From Atrina japonica (taxonomy: Eukaryota; Mollusca; Bivalvia; Pterioida; Pinnidae), in contig BROG01000137.1 of assembly GCA_030159075.1 (NCBI GenBank), forward strand, positions 186,001-250,000: a stretch of 64,000 bases of DNA. Reading direction: 5' to 3'. A model generated the notes under the pieces. It saw only the letters and a list, made by a program, of their open reading frames with translations, did not search any database and was not told the origin of the DNA. Positions 36,315-47,526 of the stretch are shown here, one piece after another (the first letter of the stretch is position 1; each line of letters starts with the position of its first letter). The position numbers and the translations under genes are program-made.

Positions 36315-36640
36315 GATGAATAAGATTAACTATAATCGTTGGAATGAGAGGATAATGTCCGGAAGAGTGGATGGACAATATTTTCTTCTATGGATGGGAT
36401 GTGAAGGAATGGATAAATTATTTTCTTTGGAAAGAGAAATCAGTGGAATGGATGAATATGTTGTCGTTGGTGAAAAGGATGGGTTAAGTTTGTAATGGAA
36501 GAATGAGACAGTGGAAGGGAAGAATGATTTAGTGAAATGGATGAATGCGTTATCTTCAGTGAAAAGGATGGATAAAGGGACAGCGAAAGGGAAAGGGAAT
36601 AGATCAGTGGAATACATGAATAAGAAAAATGATGAATTAT
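35990..36640. repeat. Degenerate GGATGAAT-type repeat region
   Basis: Recurrent ATGGATGAATA, GTGAAAAGGATGG and GGTGAATA motifs at roughly 40-base steps, cut by the TA microsatellite. The periodicity is irregular, and the ORFs are unconvincing. Confidence 0.5.
36238..36310. repeat. (TA)n microsatellite, about 36 repeats
   Basis: Uninterrupted alternating A and T; self-complementary. Confidence 0.98.
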
Positions 36641-36683
36641 TGTTTTTTTTTTTTAAAGATATTTATATTATTTCAACTCATTG

Positions 36684-36865
36684 TACAGTGAGACTTGTAT
36701 ATAATGACCTCCTTAGGGAGACAAGAAAACTGGTCTTTATAGGGAGGTGGTGTTTATGTAGAAGTTGATTTGTACACAAATGGTATTATTGGGGACTTCA
36801 TAAAACGGTCTTTGTGACCAGGCAGTCTTTAGACACAGGTGGTCGCTAAAACAGGTTTTACTGTA
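36684..36865. mobile_element. Family P pogo-like MITE, full length
   Basis: TACAGTGAGACTTGTATATA at left, TAAAACAGGTTTTACTGTA at right, TA borders, 182 bases. Inner TTGATTTGTACACAAATGG is itself a palindrome (TTTGTACACAAA). Confidence 0.85.
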
Positions 36866-37451
36866 TTATAATGTTCAGTCCATAAAAATAATAATAATAA
36901 AAAAAAACCTACACAAAAAAAAACAAAAAGCAGATTTGCAAAAAATTAGAAATTTCACCTTCCTTCCTTGACAATATGCCAATGAGAACTTTTCAAGTTT
37001 ATAGATTTTCTTGGGCCAATCCTAGGATAAGATCCTGCTGCTTAATTGAGCAAAATTTTTATCTCCGAATATTTTTCCAGCTGCATCAGTGTTTGCTTAA
37101 TATTATCTCATACTTAATGAACAGCTCATCTATTTGTTTGTTTTTTAATATTGACAACCTATCCAAACTTTTTTTTTAAACTGTTAATTCACCAAAGGAT
37201 ACTAAAAGGAGCATATTTTTAGATAATAAAATGTCATTTATTGTTGAGGGATTATGTCTACTATAACAGTATTATACGTGCTATATTATTGATCCAGGCA
37301 TTGACCTTTTGCAATATTTTCTTTTATGACATCACAATTGAATGGCCCTTCAAATATTTGTGTGATTATGATGTCGACATCACAATCGAATGACGTCAAA
37401 AATTTACACCAAAACCATGTGTCAGACATTTGGCGATAGGTCAATTACCGT

Positions 37452-37590
37452 TACTTGCGGAAGGTTAGGGTCTCTTTCTTGGTGCATTGTAACCGAGTTC
37501 TCTCCTCAACTACTGTTAAAAACTGGCTGCCACCAGATAGCTGAAAAATCATTGAATGTGGCGTAAAACACCATTCAAACAAAGAAAGAT
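37452..37590 (+). mobile_element. SINE family B, 5'-truncated
   Basis: GCGGAAGGTTAGGGTCTCTT, AAAACTGGCTGCCACCAG and the tail GAATGTGGCGTAAAACACCA. A 40-base tandem array begins at its 3' end. Confidence 0.7.
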
Positions 37591-37825
37591 CCAGACATTT
37601 GTGAAGTTTTTTGGTTTTTCCATTTATTTCTCCAGACATTTGTGAATTTTTTGGTTTTTCCATTTATTTCTCCAGACATTTGTGAAGTTTTTTGGTTTTT
37701 CCGTTTATTTCTCCAGACATTTGTGAAGTTTTTTTGGTTTTTCCGTTTATTTCTCCAGACATTTGTGCAGTTTTTTGGTTTTTCCGTTTATTTCTCCAGA
37801 CATTTGTGAATTTTTTGGTTTTTTC
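37588..37825. repeat. 40-base minisatellite, about 6 copies
   Basis: CCAGACATTTGTGAA, TTTTTTGGTTTTTCC, TTTATTTCT; spacing 40-42 bases (one T-run length change). Confidence 0.95.
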
Positions 37826-38098
37826 GTTTGTTTCTTGTTATCTGAGTGCCTACATTTTATGTAGTCGCTTAACAATTTGAAATTTATTTTTTCAACTGAA
37901 ATTTCAGTTCCTACACATGTATTGTCTGATTTACATAAGATGGTGGGGAGGAGTAACCTTTTGATTATCATACGGATGATTCTACTGACTTTTCTGTTAT
38001 GACAAACTGCACGGGAAAAACGTTTTATTCTTCAGTGGATACTCTCTTATGTATAGTGACAAGTAGGAACGATTACTCTAGTCAGTGTAATTTTAATG

Positions 38099-38168
38099 TT
38101 ATGCTTTATCACCTAAAATTTAAACTCGTCCAGGTCAAGAAAGGGTTCACAAGACTCCACCACACCAG
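38099..38168 (+). repeat. GGTGGAGTC / TTTTAGGT cassette, copy 2
   Basis: CCTAAAATTTAAACTCGTCC, AGGTCAAGAAAGGG, AGACTCCACCACACC. With 38738 it flanks the repeat below as direct copies. Confidence 0.7.
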
Positions 38169-38239
38169 GTTATATGGATTTTAATATACTTTCTACTGAA
38201 TGTACATGTATGTATCTTTTTCTTATTTCTTTTTATATA

Positions 38240-38735
38240 CGCCCATCACAGACAGACATAATATGGACAGACATAATATGGACAGGGTTGTCCGTCCATC
38301 CGTCTTTACATTTGTTCCCAACTTTTAGGCAAGGAACAGACCTAACTGTTACACCCAGGAGTCTCAAACTTGGTACACATAGTCCTTATGGAGAGAGAAA
38401 GATACCTGATGTTGTTCCAGGTCAGAGGTGAAAGGTCAAGGTCATGAGTTAACTTTGAAGAAGAAAATGCCTTAGTCAAGGAAAAAAAAACCAAAAACAC
38501 ACTGAAGAAAAAAAATTGTAGGCAGGGTACAGGCCAATAACATTGTATCTAGAATTCTCAAACTTAGTAAATTATATATATTCCTTGTTTTTGGTTAAGG
38601 TCAAAGGTCAAGGTCACAAAGCAACATTGAAGAAATGTTGTTGGCAAGGTACAGTCCATTGCAATTTATATCTAGGATTCTCAAACATTGTAGATCATAT
38701 ATTCTCTGTATAGAGAGAGTCATGAAAGTTGCTAT
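38240..38735. repeat. GTCAAGGTCA / CTCAAACTTGG repeat, three rough units
   Basis: AGTCTCAAACTTGGTACACA, ATTCTCAAACTTAGTAAATT and ATTCTCAAACATTGTAGATC head successive units with GGTCAAAGGTCAAGGTCA in between. This style is common in mollusc repeats. Confidence 0.65.
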
Positions 38736-38737
38736 GC

Positions 38738-38808
38738 TGCATTTACCTAAAATGTAAACTCATCCAGGTCAAGAGAGAATACAGGAGACTCCACCCCCTA
38801 GGTTTAAT
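38738..38808 (+). repeat. GGTGGAGTC / TTTTAGGT cassette, copy 3
   Basis: CCTAAAATGTAAACTCATCC, AGGTCAAGAGAG, AGACTCCACCCCC. Confidence 0.7.
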
Positions 38809-39311
38809 GAAATGGACTATTCCTAATGATCTAAGGATTAGCGCTTTTAACATCGCAGCTGGAAATCAGCCTATCAGTGTTACTAAAATTGATTAAATCG
38901 GGTGCTGCATGTTCATTGAACCAGCATTGTAAAATATACATAGAAAGCAATAAACAATATCTTGAAATCGAAAGCTTCGGGCTAACAACCTAAAGTTATA
39001 GAAAATTTAATCAGACCTGCATTATTAGAACTTCTATTTCTTGATTATCTATTTCAAGTGCATGCAGTATAGATTTTCCATCAAAAGCATCATTGAAAAT
39101 TTGTCTCTCTGACTAGTGTTATACTGGTGATGACTTCGGTGATCAAGAAAAGACATAAATCTGAATAACAAGACTGTTGTATGATGTTAAGTCGGATGAC
39201 TGATAGTTTCGTAAGAGTTGCCTAACTACGATTACATTTGTGGTCGTTAATTACTTTCAGGGCAGAGGCAGTTGTAAATCATGTTGCCTGAACCATAAAT
39301 CATCAAAAGAA

Positions 39312-39492
39312 TACAGTAGAACCTGTCTTGAGAGACCAGCCCTTTTGTCACTGAAATGTGGTCTCTCAACACAGGTCATCTCTCACAGGAGGTTTTATCT
39401 AAACTTACTTAACTAAATGGTTTTCCATAAGTGGTCTCAAAAATCAGGTGGTCTTTCATGACAGGTGGTCTTTCATGATGGGTTTCACTGTA
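39312..39492. mobile_element. pogo-like MITE, CTTGAGAGACCAG subfamily, full length
   Basis: TACAGTAGAACCTGTCTTGA and CATGATGGGTTTCACTGTA ends, 181 bases. Confidence 0.8.
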
Positions 39493-39589
39493 CAATATCA
39501 CTGATAAAACAAATCTTAAGAAATTGTTCTGTAGCAATTTGAAATTTATGTATATAATTTTATGTTTTTCGGTTTATGAGAATTCCAAA

Positions 39590-40530
39590 TACCGTATTTG
39601 ACCTAAAAAGGGCTCCGGGCGCTGGTAATTGGAGTACAGGGCACCTTTATTTTGACATTTTTTCTTTCATGATGCACATTTTGATTATGTTTTCAAAAAT
39701 GGTAAAATAATCTGCTATGCAAAGTTATCTACAATGTATAGACCCTATAGCTGTTTGTACTGAGATAATTACTTTGTAATCCGCTGGATATATTAATAGG
39801 GGAAAAGAAACAATGTAGCAAAATTTGTTACTCACTAAGTCACTTACTGTGAAATCAAGATTTACTGTTTGAACTGCCAGATCAGGAAATAGGCATTATG
39901 ACTACAAGTGATACATGCCTAACACAGATGCTTCATTGAAAATGACAATTTGTACAATTTCTTTGATTTGATGAGATCTCTGACATTAAAGTGTAAAACT
40001 GGTATATTCGAGATTTTGGTAATTTCAGCAGATGGTTTAAAATGACAGCAGTAGAGAAATGGGAAGTTTGAATGACAATGCTTCTCTTGAAATCCTGAAC
40101 CCAAATTCAGTTTTATAAAGTTACGGAATAAACAAATCTTTGTAGAAAAAAATACGATAAGTATTATTTTTACGATAGTGAATACATTTAAATTGACAGG
40201 TATTTAAAAAAGAAAAAAAAAAACGTGACTATGACTGGTCTCATTTCGTTTGTTGATGAACGTCAATGGCGATCTCCCTGCATCAAAGAAATCAACGATA
40301 GAATCCAAGGTATTGCTTACAACGTAGTTAAAAGGTGTTCTTTTGCAGTTTTGAGGGTACATCTGATATTTATTGCACTAAAAAGAAAAAAGTACGATGA
40401 TGTCGGGCATTAATCAAACTAATAAAAAATAAAAATGTCATTTTTTTCAAACAGTCAATAGATCTACATGAAAAAAATATCCTGGGGCACCCTTATTAGA
40501 GCAGGCACCATTTCAAGGACAAATACGGTA
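39590..40530. mobile_element. TACCGTATTTGACC element, 941 bases
   Basis: TACCGTATTTGACCTAAAAA at left, GGACAAATACGGTA at right, with inner GGGCGCTGG / GGGGCACCC arms. It holds a coding-like patch (40231-40350: DERQWRSPCIKEINDRIQGI) that I cannot assign; it could be a remnant of the parent transposon or a captured host fragment. Confidence 0.65.
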
Positions 40531-40536
40531 TATATT

Positions 40537-40835
40537 TACCGTATTTGACCTAATCAGCGCCCAGGGTGCTACAAAAATAGGAAAAAGTGGAGTGGGACCA
40601 ATTGATAGTCAGATTGACACAAAGCAGTTATGATGGTAAAGTTGTTGTAGTTAATAAAATGGACACCTTAATCGACGTTCTCGTGTTGCTGGGGGTTAGA
40701 GATAAACTGTTATTTATGTTTTTTTCTGGGCCACATCGCCTTGTCAGCTGTCTAGAAAAGATACCCGATCATGTGTGGAAAAAGCTTAAGGGGCGCTTAT
40801 AGGGATATGGGCGTTTATTTGGGTCAAATACGATA
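40537..40835. mobile_element. TACCGTATTTGACC element, 299 bases
   Basis: TACCGTATTTGACCTAATCA at left, TTTGGGTCAAATACGATA at right, with GCGCCCAGG / GGGGCGCTTAT arms. It lies six bases after the previous element. The 71-residue ORF inside it is not conserved in the copy at 50038. Confidence 0.75.
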
Positions 40836-41011
40836 ATCATAGATCAAGAATCATAAAAATGTTGTTGTTGCTTTTTGAAACAGTTTCAAACTTTGGTGGT
40901 GAATGGTCATAAAGAATTAGTTATGGTAAAATATCTGACATTTTAAAAAACTATATATGCCTTGCTTTTACGGTGGTTACTCTAAACAGATTTAGGAATA
41001 CATTGAGGTTA

Positions 41012-41261
41012 TACAGTGGAAACTCACTATTAAGACCACCTATCTGACTGGCTCATAGTGGTCTGATAAGTGAGGTGTTACAGTGGAACCTCGCTATTAA
41101 GACCACCTATCTGACAGGCTTAAAGTGGTCTGATTAGTGAGGTGGTCTCTTAAGAGAGGTTCTGTATTTAGTAGATATTTATCAAGAGACTGAAAACTTG
41201 TGGTCTGAAATTGCGAGGTGGTCTCCTAAGCCAGGTGGTCCTAAGGCAAGGTTCCACTGTA
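41012..41261. mobile_element. pogo-like MITE, AAGACCACCTATCTGAC subfamily, tandem left ends
   Basis: Two left ends (TACAGTGGAAACTCACTATT at 41012, TACAGTGGAACCTCGCTATT at 41079) precede one right end (AAGGTTCCACTGTA). This is either a 67-base duplication of the left part or one copy inside another. Confidence 0.75.
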
Positions 41262-41762
41262 TTTTGGCTCTGTTATAATACTACTCTTTGTTATGGAACT
41301 CCACATCTATTTTGAATTCTATCTCAACTGATGAAATCTTATTGACAGAAATGATCATCTTGAGCATTTGTTGCTTTGGTATTATGTTGATAACATTTGA
41401 AATCTGCTGTTCAAAATAAACAGTAGAGTTTATAAACAACTGTCAATGGCCCCTGTATTGGTATCGTGATTTAAGTTTTTATGTATAAGACATACACAGC
41501 AGAAGTGACCATGGTTTTTTTGGAGATCGTACATGTTGTGCGAATTTTTGTCCTGGTGGTAGCTGTGGTTGCTCCTTCTCAAGAACCACTGGACAGATTT
41601 CAAGAACAATTTGCTTCCATTCCTTCCATACTTTATATGTAGATTCCTTGCGTCATTGTCCACAAAGTTTGCAAATGGAAGAAAATGTCCTTATTGGATT
41701 AGATGTGACCATAGGGCATTGTACAAATGAAAAATTTCATCAACATTGAAACAGGAGGGAAA

Positions 41763-41987
41763 TACTGTATATCTGGTCATTTTCGCTTCGGTTTAATTTT
41801 CCCCATTTTTGCCCTTAGATGAGGGGGCGAATTTTAACTAAAGCAAAATTTCCAGCAATATAACTGAAGCATGGATAAACAGGAAATCAGTCCATCAGAC
41901 CATGGTTGCTTCAGGCAAATATAAGATGGTGTAAATGTTTTCTGCCAAGTAAGGGCAAAAAAAACCAGAGGCAAAAATTTTCCAGTA
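41763..41987. mobile_element. MITE, TACTGTA / TTTTCGCCC family, copy 2
   Basis: Begins TACTGTATATCTGGTCATTT and continues TTGCCCTTAGATGAGGGGGCGAATTT in two steps like copy 1. The right end is eroded (ATTTTCCAGTA). Confidence 0.6.
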
Positions 41988-42188
41988 CATTGTCATTTTC
42001 AGAGGGAAATATATCAGAACTCCAAGGAAATATTAACAGAGAGAGACAACCCTTTGTGTGCCCCTTATTGAACCAGAAGTGAAATTATATATATATATAC
42101 ATATATAACAATGATGACTAACGGAAAATAAGGAAATTCAATTGTTATGCCCTTTTTCTAAACAAGTTCAATATTATAATAAAGTAAG

Positions 42189-42825
42189 AATGACAGAGAA
42201 AGACAAACAGAAAGAGAAGGAGATGGACAGAGACAGATGGAGATAGACAGAGAAAGACAAACAGAAAGAGAGGAAGATGGACAGAGATGGAGGGAGATAG
42301 ATGGAAAAAGACAAACAGAAAGAGAGGAAGATGGACAGAGAGGAGGGAGATTGACAAAGAGAGACAAACAGAAAGAGAGGGAGATAGACAGAGGAGGGCA
42401 ATAGACGAAGAAATACAAACAGAAAGAGGAAGATGGACAGAGGCTGAAGGAGATAGATGGAAAAAGACAAACAGAAAGACCAACAGAAAGAGAGGGAGAT
42501 TGAGAGAGAGGAGGGAGATGGACAAAGAAAGACAAACAGAAAGAGAGGGAGATGGACAGAGAGGAGGGAGATAGATGGAGAAAGACAAACAGAAAGAGAA
42601 TGAGATGGACAGAGACGGAGTGAGATGGACAGAGAAAGACAAATAGAAAGAGAGTGAGATGGACAGAGACGGAGTGAGATGGACAATGAATGACAAATAG
42701 AAAGAGAGGAAGATGGACAATATAAGTCAGATAGCGAGGGAGGGAGATGGACAGAGAAAGACAAACAGTAAGAGAGGGAGATAGAGACAGAGAAAGAGAG
42801 GGGCAGGTGGGGAGAGTGAGAGTTG
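42189..42825. repeat. Purine-rich minisatellite, 50-54-base unit, about 12 copies
   Basis: AGACAAACAGAAAGAGAGG and GATGGACAGAGA recur at about 54-base steps. One strand is almost all purine. All three minus-strand frames are open only because the reverse complement is TCT/CTC-rich. Confidence 0.95.
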
Positions 42826-43447
42826 TTGATGACAAAAGTGGTTATGATCTACCTTAAAACTCAAGATTTTGTCAGAATCAATGAAATTGCCATGGAAACC
42901 AAAGCCTTACAGTTGAATTGTCTCCAAATTCTCAATACTTTCTTTTGAGTCCATATTGATTTTCCTGTAAGAATAAGTATTCCTTTGACTTCGGTAACAA
43001 GGTATTTACCTAGAATAGCAGTGAATTATCATTAGGAATATCTGAAATTTTCTAATTTAACACAGACACTTGTATAAATTATTACATTGAAACATACAGT
43101 CTGTAGGGTTGAAAGGGTTAATGAATACAATTAAAGATTATCACAATGTACAGAAATATATTACAGGTACAAAAGGTGAATTGTTTACTTTAACATTTGA
43201 AGTTACATGGGGAAAAATGGAGAAAAGTGATTGATATAGATAATACATGACACAAATTCTGATTTTGTATCTTCTCTACCTCGCTATACAAGTCTCGATG
43301 ATAATGCTTTTAATCTGTAAATTTAATACCTGTATACACAGTGCCATTGTGAAAAGTTAGTAAATGAATTAAAACTGATTTTAATTGAAACATGATGAAT
43401 TAAAGAAATCAAAATATCTGTATTGTACATCCTTAGCCTGAACAATA
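42826..43447. other. No gene seen
   Basis: AT-rich, apart from a short AACCCT-type MITE end near 43105. Confidence 0.4.
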
Positions 43448-43629
43448 TACAGTGAAACTTGTATATAACGATCTCCTTAGGGACACAAGACAACTGGTCT
43501 TTATAGGGAGGTGGTCTTTAAATAGAAGTTGATTTGTACACAAATGGTACTATTGGGGACAGCAAATAATGGTCTTTGTGACCAGGTGGTCTTTATACAC
43601 AGGTGGCTGCTAAAGCAGGTTTTACTGTA
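43448..43629. mobile_element. Family P pogo-like MITE, full length, best preserved
   Basis: TACAGTGAAACTTGTATATA and GCAGGTTTTACTGTA ends, 182 bases, same strand as 36684. Confidence 0.88.
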
Positions 43630-44443
43630 TATACCCTAGTTGATTCAATGTGTCAAGTGAAGTATATCTCCCCAGTGCCTATCTCTCCTTCACGATGCTC
43701 TCTCTACCTCTATCTCTCTATCTGTCCCTCTCTTTCTGACTTTCTCTTTCTTTTAAATCAATTCAGTTAAATGGAATATAATTAAATATCAAAATTACTA
43801 TGTTTGCATACAGACATATGTATAAATGAAATTAATTACTTTTCACACTTGTTTATAGACTGGATTGTAAAAAATTCTGAGAATGAAAATTAAAAAAATA
43901 AAATCAATAAAAAATATCAATCCATGCTTATTCCAATATTTGTCATGCTGTTAAAACACAAATCATATATAAGTAATAGTCTCCAAATTTATGATCTGGT
44001 GTCAGTCTTTAGATAATTTTGATGAAAAAAAAATTACCTGCATTACCTGTATGTTTTATGATCATTTTGTGTTATATTCAGATGTGAATTATCCAGATTT
44101 ATGTAATATCAACCTATTTATTATTTGGTGGTAACTTAATTGACATACTTTGTCCAAGGTTTATTGACAAATGATTTTAAGAGGATATACCTCATAGAAA
44201 TGCTGTATGCAACGTGTCGGTGATATTTTAATAGTAGAGCATATACTTGTTGCATATCGAATAGGGAACTCATTTATATAGATTCATTGCATCAGAGGTT
44301 TTTTCGTCGGATTCAAGTGAGCATTTACTTAGCGTAAGTTTGCCTAAATGTTTCTATAACTATTTCTGAATTTACTTTGTCTGCTTCTTTTCCTATCATG
44401 TGATTTTTTTTTTGTCTTTTTACCGTACTTTGGGTAAAAAAAT

Positions 44444-44668
44444 TACTGTAAACCTGCAAATTTCACTCCTAGTTATTTTCGCCCTTTTACGACAGGAAAC
44501 AAATTCGCCCCTTCTTAAATTCGCCCTAAATCACCATAGAATCATGGACAGCATGTACATCAATGCTTTAGTTATTAATAGCTTGAAAATTTTGCCTTCA
44601 TTTTAAATTTGCCCTCTCATCTAAGGCTGAAAATTAAATTTAAGTGAAAACTCACAGGCAATACAGTA
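44444..44668. mobile_element. MITE, TACTGTA / TTTTCGCCC family, copy 3
   Basis: Begins TACTGTAAACCTGCAAATTT and ends AATACAGTA. It contains TTTTCGCCCTTTTACGACAG and TTCGCCCTAAATCACC, matching the inverted right arm of the other copies. Confidence 0.65.
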
Positions 44669-44964
44669 TCACTGCTTTGTACATGTATGTAAGTTTCATA
44701 AAAATCAGTTTATCTGTCTTAAATTTCCTTGATCCACCTATGTGTGTCTGTCATTGTGTTCATGCCTATATGTATGTCTTTGGCGGTTTTTGTCTGTGGG
44801 TAAAAATTATATCTATTTTATATGTATATTTCATGTAGATCAATTTATCTGTCTTACCTGGTCTACCTGTCTGTCTGTCTGTCATTGTGTACGTGTGTAT
44901 GTACTTGGATGTTTTTGTTTGTCTATGGGTAAAAATTAAATCTGTTTTACATTTACGTTTCATA

Positions 44965-45142
44965 TATGTAAAACCTGCTTTAGCAACCACCTGTGTATAA
45001 AAACCACCTGGTCACAAGACCATATTTTACTGTCTCCAATAGTATCATTTGTGTACAAATTACTCTATATAAAGACCACCTCTCTATAAAGACCAGTTTT
45101 CTTGTGTCCCTATGGAAGCTGTTATATACAAGTTTCACTATA
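44965..45142. mobile_element. Family P MITE, opposite orientation, eroded ends
   Basis: TGTAAAACCTGCTTTAGCAA at left; AAGTTTCACTATA at right. Confidence 0.75.
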
Positions 45143-45182
45143 GATCAATTAATTTTAGAATTCCTAGATCCACCGATGTATG

Positions 45183-45347
45183 TATATGTGTGTCTGTCTG
45201 TCTATCCATCTTTGTAAATGTATGTCCAATCTATTTTTGTAGCTAACTACCATCGATACATGCATGTACATGTCAATTCATCCCGTTATCTATCCACTAT
45301 CCATACATCCATCTGTCCATCCCATCTATCATGCATTCATGTCTGTC

Positions 45348-45402
<55 letters not shown>

Positions 45403-45531
45403 TTATCTATCTATCTATCTGTCTATCTATCTGTCTGTCTATCTATCTATCTATCTATCTATCTATCAATCTACATTTGTATCTATCTACATTTGTATGT
45501 ATCTGTATCTAACTATCTATCTGTCTATCTA

Positions 45532-45595
<64 letters not shown>

Positions 45596-45596
45596 C

Positions 45597-45628
<32 letters not shown>

Positions 45629-45629
45629 A

Positions 45630-45672
<43 letters not shown>

Positions 45673-45735
45673 GTGTTTCTGACTGCCTTACTGCCAGTCT
45701 GTCTGCCTGTCTCTCTGTCTGTCAGTCTGTCTTTT
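45183..45735. repeat. CTAT/CTGT tetranucleotide microsatellite
   Basis: Dense (CTAT)n with (CTGT)n blocks from 45343 to 45672 and looser TGTCTGTC on both sides. The three long ORFs are translations of this tract. Confidence 0.97.
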
Positions 45736-45827
45736 ATCTTGGTTATGGTAATATAAATATTTTATGACAGTGAAATGATATTCTTTGGAACATGTCATTT
45801 TGTATAATTCCATAGCCTAGGTCAGAT

Positions 45828-45945
45828 GCTGTGGTATCTCTTCTCAAAGTGATGGCATTTCCATTTGGGGTTGGGGTTGAGTTCAAATGCTATGACATCT
45901 CTTCTCCAGTCGATGGCATTTCCATATGGGCTTGAGGTTGAGGAG
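45828..45945. repeat. Tandem duplication, 61-base unit, two copies
   Basis: GATGGCATTTCC at 45851 and 45912, with shared ATCTCTTCTC before and GGTTGAG after. Confidence 0.8.
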
Positions 45946-46845
45946 GTACATGTTAAGACAGAAAGGGAAATGATTGATAAAAGTAAAATATTTGCAGTAA
46001 ATATATGAGCTAACTGATTTGTGTGGAGTCTAAGTATGGACAGAGCGAAAGGCACAATATTCATTATATCGACAAAAACTGAATGCATGTCACATCTAAA
46101 CAATTTCTAGATAGCTTGTGTAGTATTGTTTTCTGATAATGAATTCTCCAAGGAAAACAGTTATGACTCATAAAAGTATGGAATTTCATGATTGTGAACG
46201 TTGCCCTTGATAGACATAAACTGATTACTTTACTAAATGATTCGCTGTTTTGGGTGTAAAGACCCATGGCAATGTCATGTATTGTCTTTCCTATGTTACG
46301 GAAATTTGATGTTGAGTGGGGGGGATCCGAGATTATATAATTTGATAAGCATTAAAAGTCACAATGATGTAATTTTCTGAAAGCTGTATGAAAGAAAGAC
46401 GAAAGACCAGTTTGTAAAGTATAAGTTTGTGCATTGTGTAAATTGTCTCCTTGAACTTGATATTTTAATACAATGAATATCACAAAAGCTAAATAATCTC
46501 TTAGGTGTATCATGTGTATGTATGATTGAGAAAGTTGTATAACAGTTGTACAACATGTCTACAGTGCGTTTGAGTGCATAAAAATGAGTTTTAGTCCAAA
46601 ATTAAAACCATGTTTACCGATACATGCAATAGCTTATAACAAGGTGTTTAAAGTACACTACATATCACATGCCCAATTGTAAAAAAAGAATGCATTTAAA
46701 TATGTGAAATTCGTCCTTAAATATGTCAATACCTAATGCAAAGTGCGGGTCGAAATTTGCCTCTATTCCGAGATTTACTGATTATACTTAACTGAACGTC
46801 AGTGATAAATTGTATGTCATAGAGGGGCCGTCTCAGAAATCAAAA
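45946..46845. other. No gene seen
   Basis: Short minus-strand frames (46064-46556) have no motifs. A G7 run lies at about 46316. Confidence 0.4.
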
Positions 46846-47030
46846 TACAGTGGAACCTGCTTTAGTGACCACCTGTGTGTAAAGATCAGTTGGTCACAAA
46901 AAACATTTTTTTTTGCTGTCCCCAATAGTACCATTTGTGTACAAATCAACCTCTGTATAAAGAACACGTTCAAATAAATTCCAGTTTTCTTGTGTCCCCA
47001 AGGAGGTCGTTGTATAGAAGTTTCACTGTA
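46846..47030. mobile_element. Family P MITE, opposite orientation, full length
   Basis: TACAGTGGAACCTGCTTTAG at left; AGAAGTTTCACTGTA at right; about 1.1 kb upstream of the GT92 start codon. Confidence 0.85.
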
Positions 47031-47350
47031 ATAATTTAGATAGTTCCAACCTGTGTCTTTTGTAATGTAGCCTACTGGTTTATGTACAAGACCAGCCATC
47101 TTGATCATGCTTTCCATGATATCTTTGGTTGCCAATGCAGGCTTGAAGACTTGTACTTGTAACAAGACTTCTGACACCTGAAGGGTTTTGTAGGACTGAA
47201 TATGGGTCTAATAAAAAGGAGCAGAGGTTTTCATTGTCTAGAAAAAAAACATGATATTCTGTGTAACATGTTAAAATGTGAATAGTGATCCAGAGAATGG
47301 CATAATTAACATTTAAATGAAAATTTGAGGAACCGACTACGAACATGAGA

Positions 47351-47526
47351 GCCGGTCTGGCTCAGTCGGTAGCGCACTCGACTCTTGATCATGAGGTCGT
47401 GAGTTCGAGTCCAGGTGCCGAGCATAGGCCAAAATTTGAAATCACTCACCGGCATTTGGTGACGTCTCTATATGAGTGAAATATTCCTGAATGGGATGTT
47501 AAACAACAATAAACAAACAAACAAAC
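47351..47526 (+). mobile_element. SINE family A, internally deleted
   Basis: Intact head (GCCGGTCTGGCTCAGTCGGT, GTGAGTTCGAGTCCAG) joined directly to GTGCCGAGCATAGGCC and a normal tail with (ACAA)n. About 100 middle bases are absent. It lies about 830 bases upstream of the GT92 start codon. Confidence 0.85.

Noticed and set aside
38099..38808. LTR retrotransposon with short LTRs
   Set aside because: The paired cassettes lack TG...CA ends, a primer-binding site, a polypurine tract and any coding region.
40587..40802. 71-residue ORF
   Set aside because: Lies inside a MITE and the frame is broken in the sister copy at 50038.
42145..42835. Minus-strand ORFs of 191, 225 and 196 residues
   Set aside because: Serine/leucine-rich translations of a purine-rich minisatellite, open in all three frames.
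45218..45756. ORFs of 154 and 141 residues rich in YLSI
   Set aside because: Translation of the CTAT/CTGT microsatellite in successive frames.
46833..47177. 114-residue minus-strand ORF
   Set aside because: Half of it is a family P MITE; the remainder has no motif or splice support.
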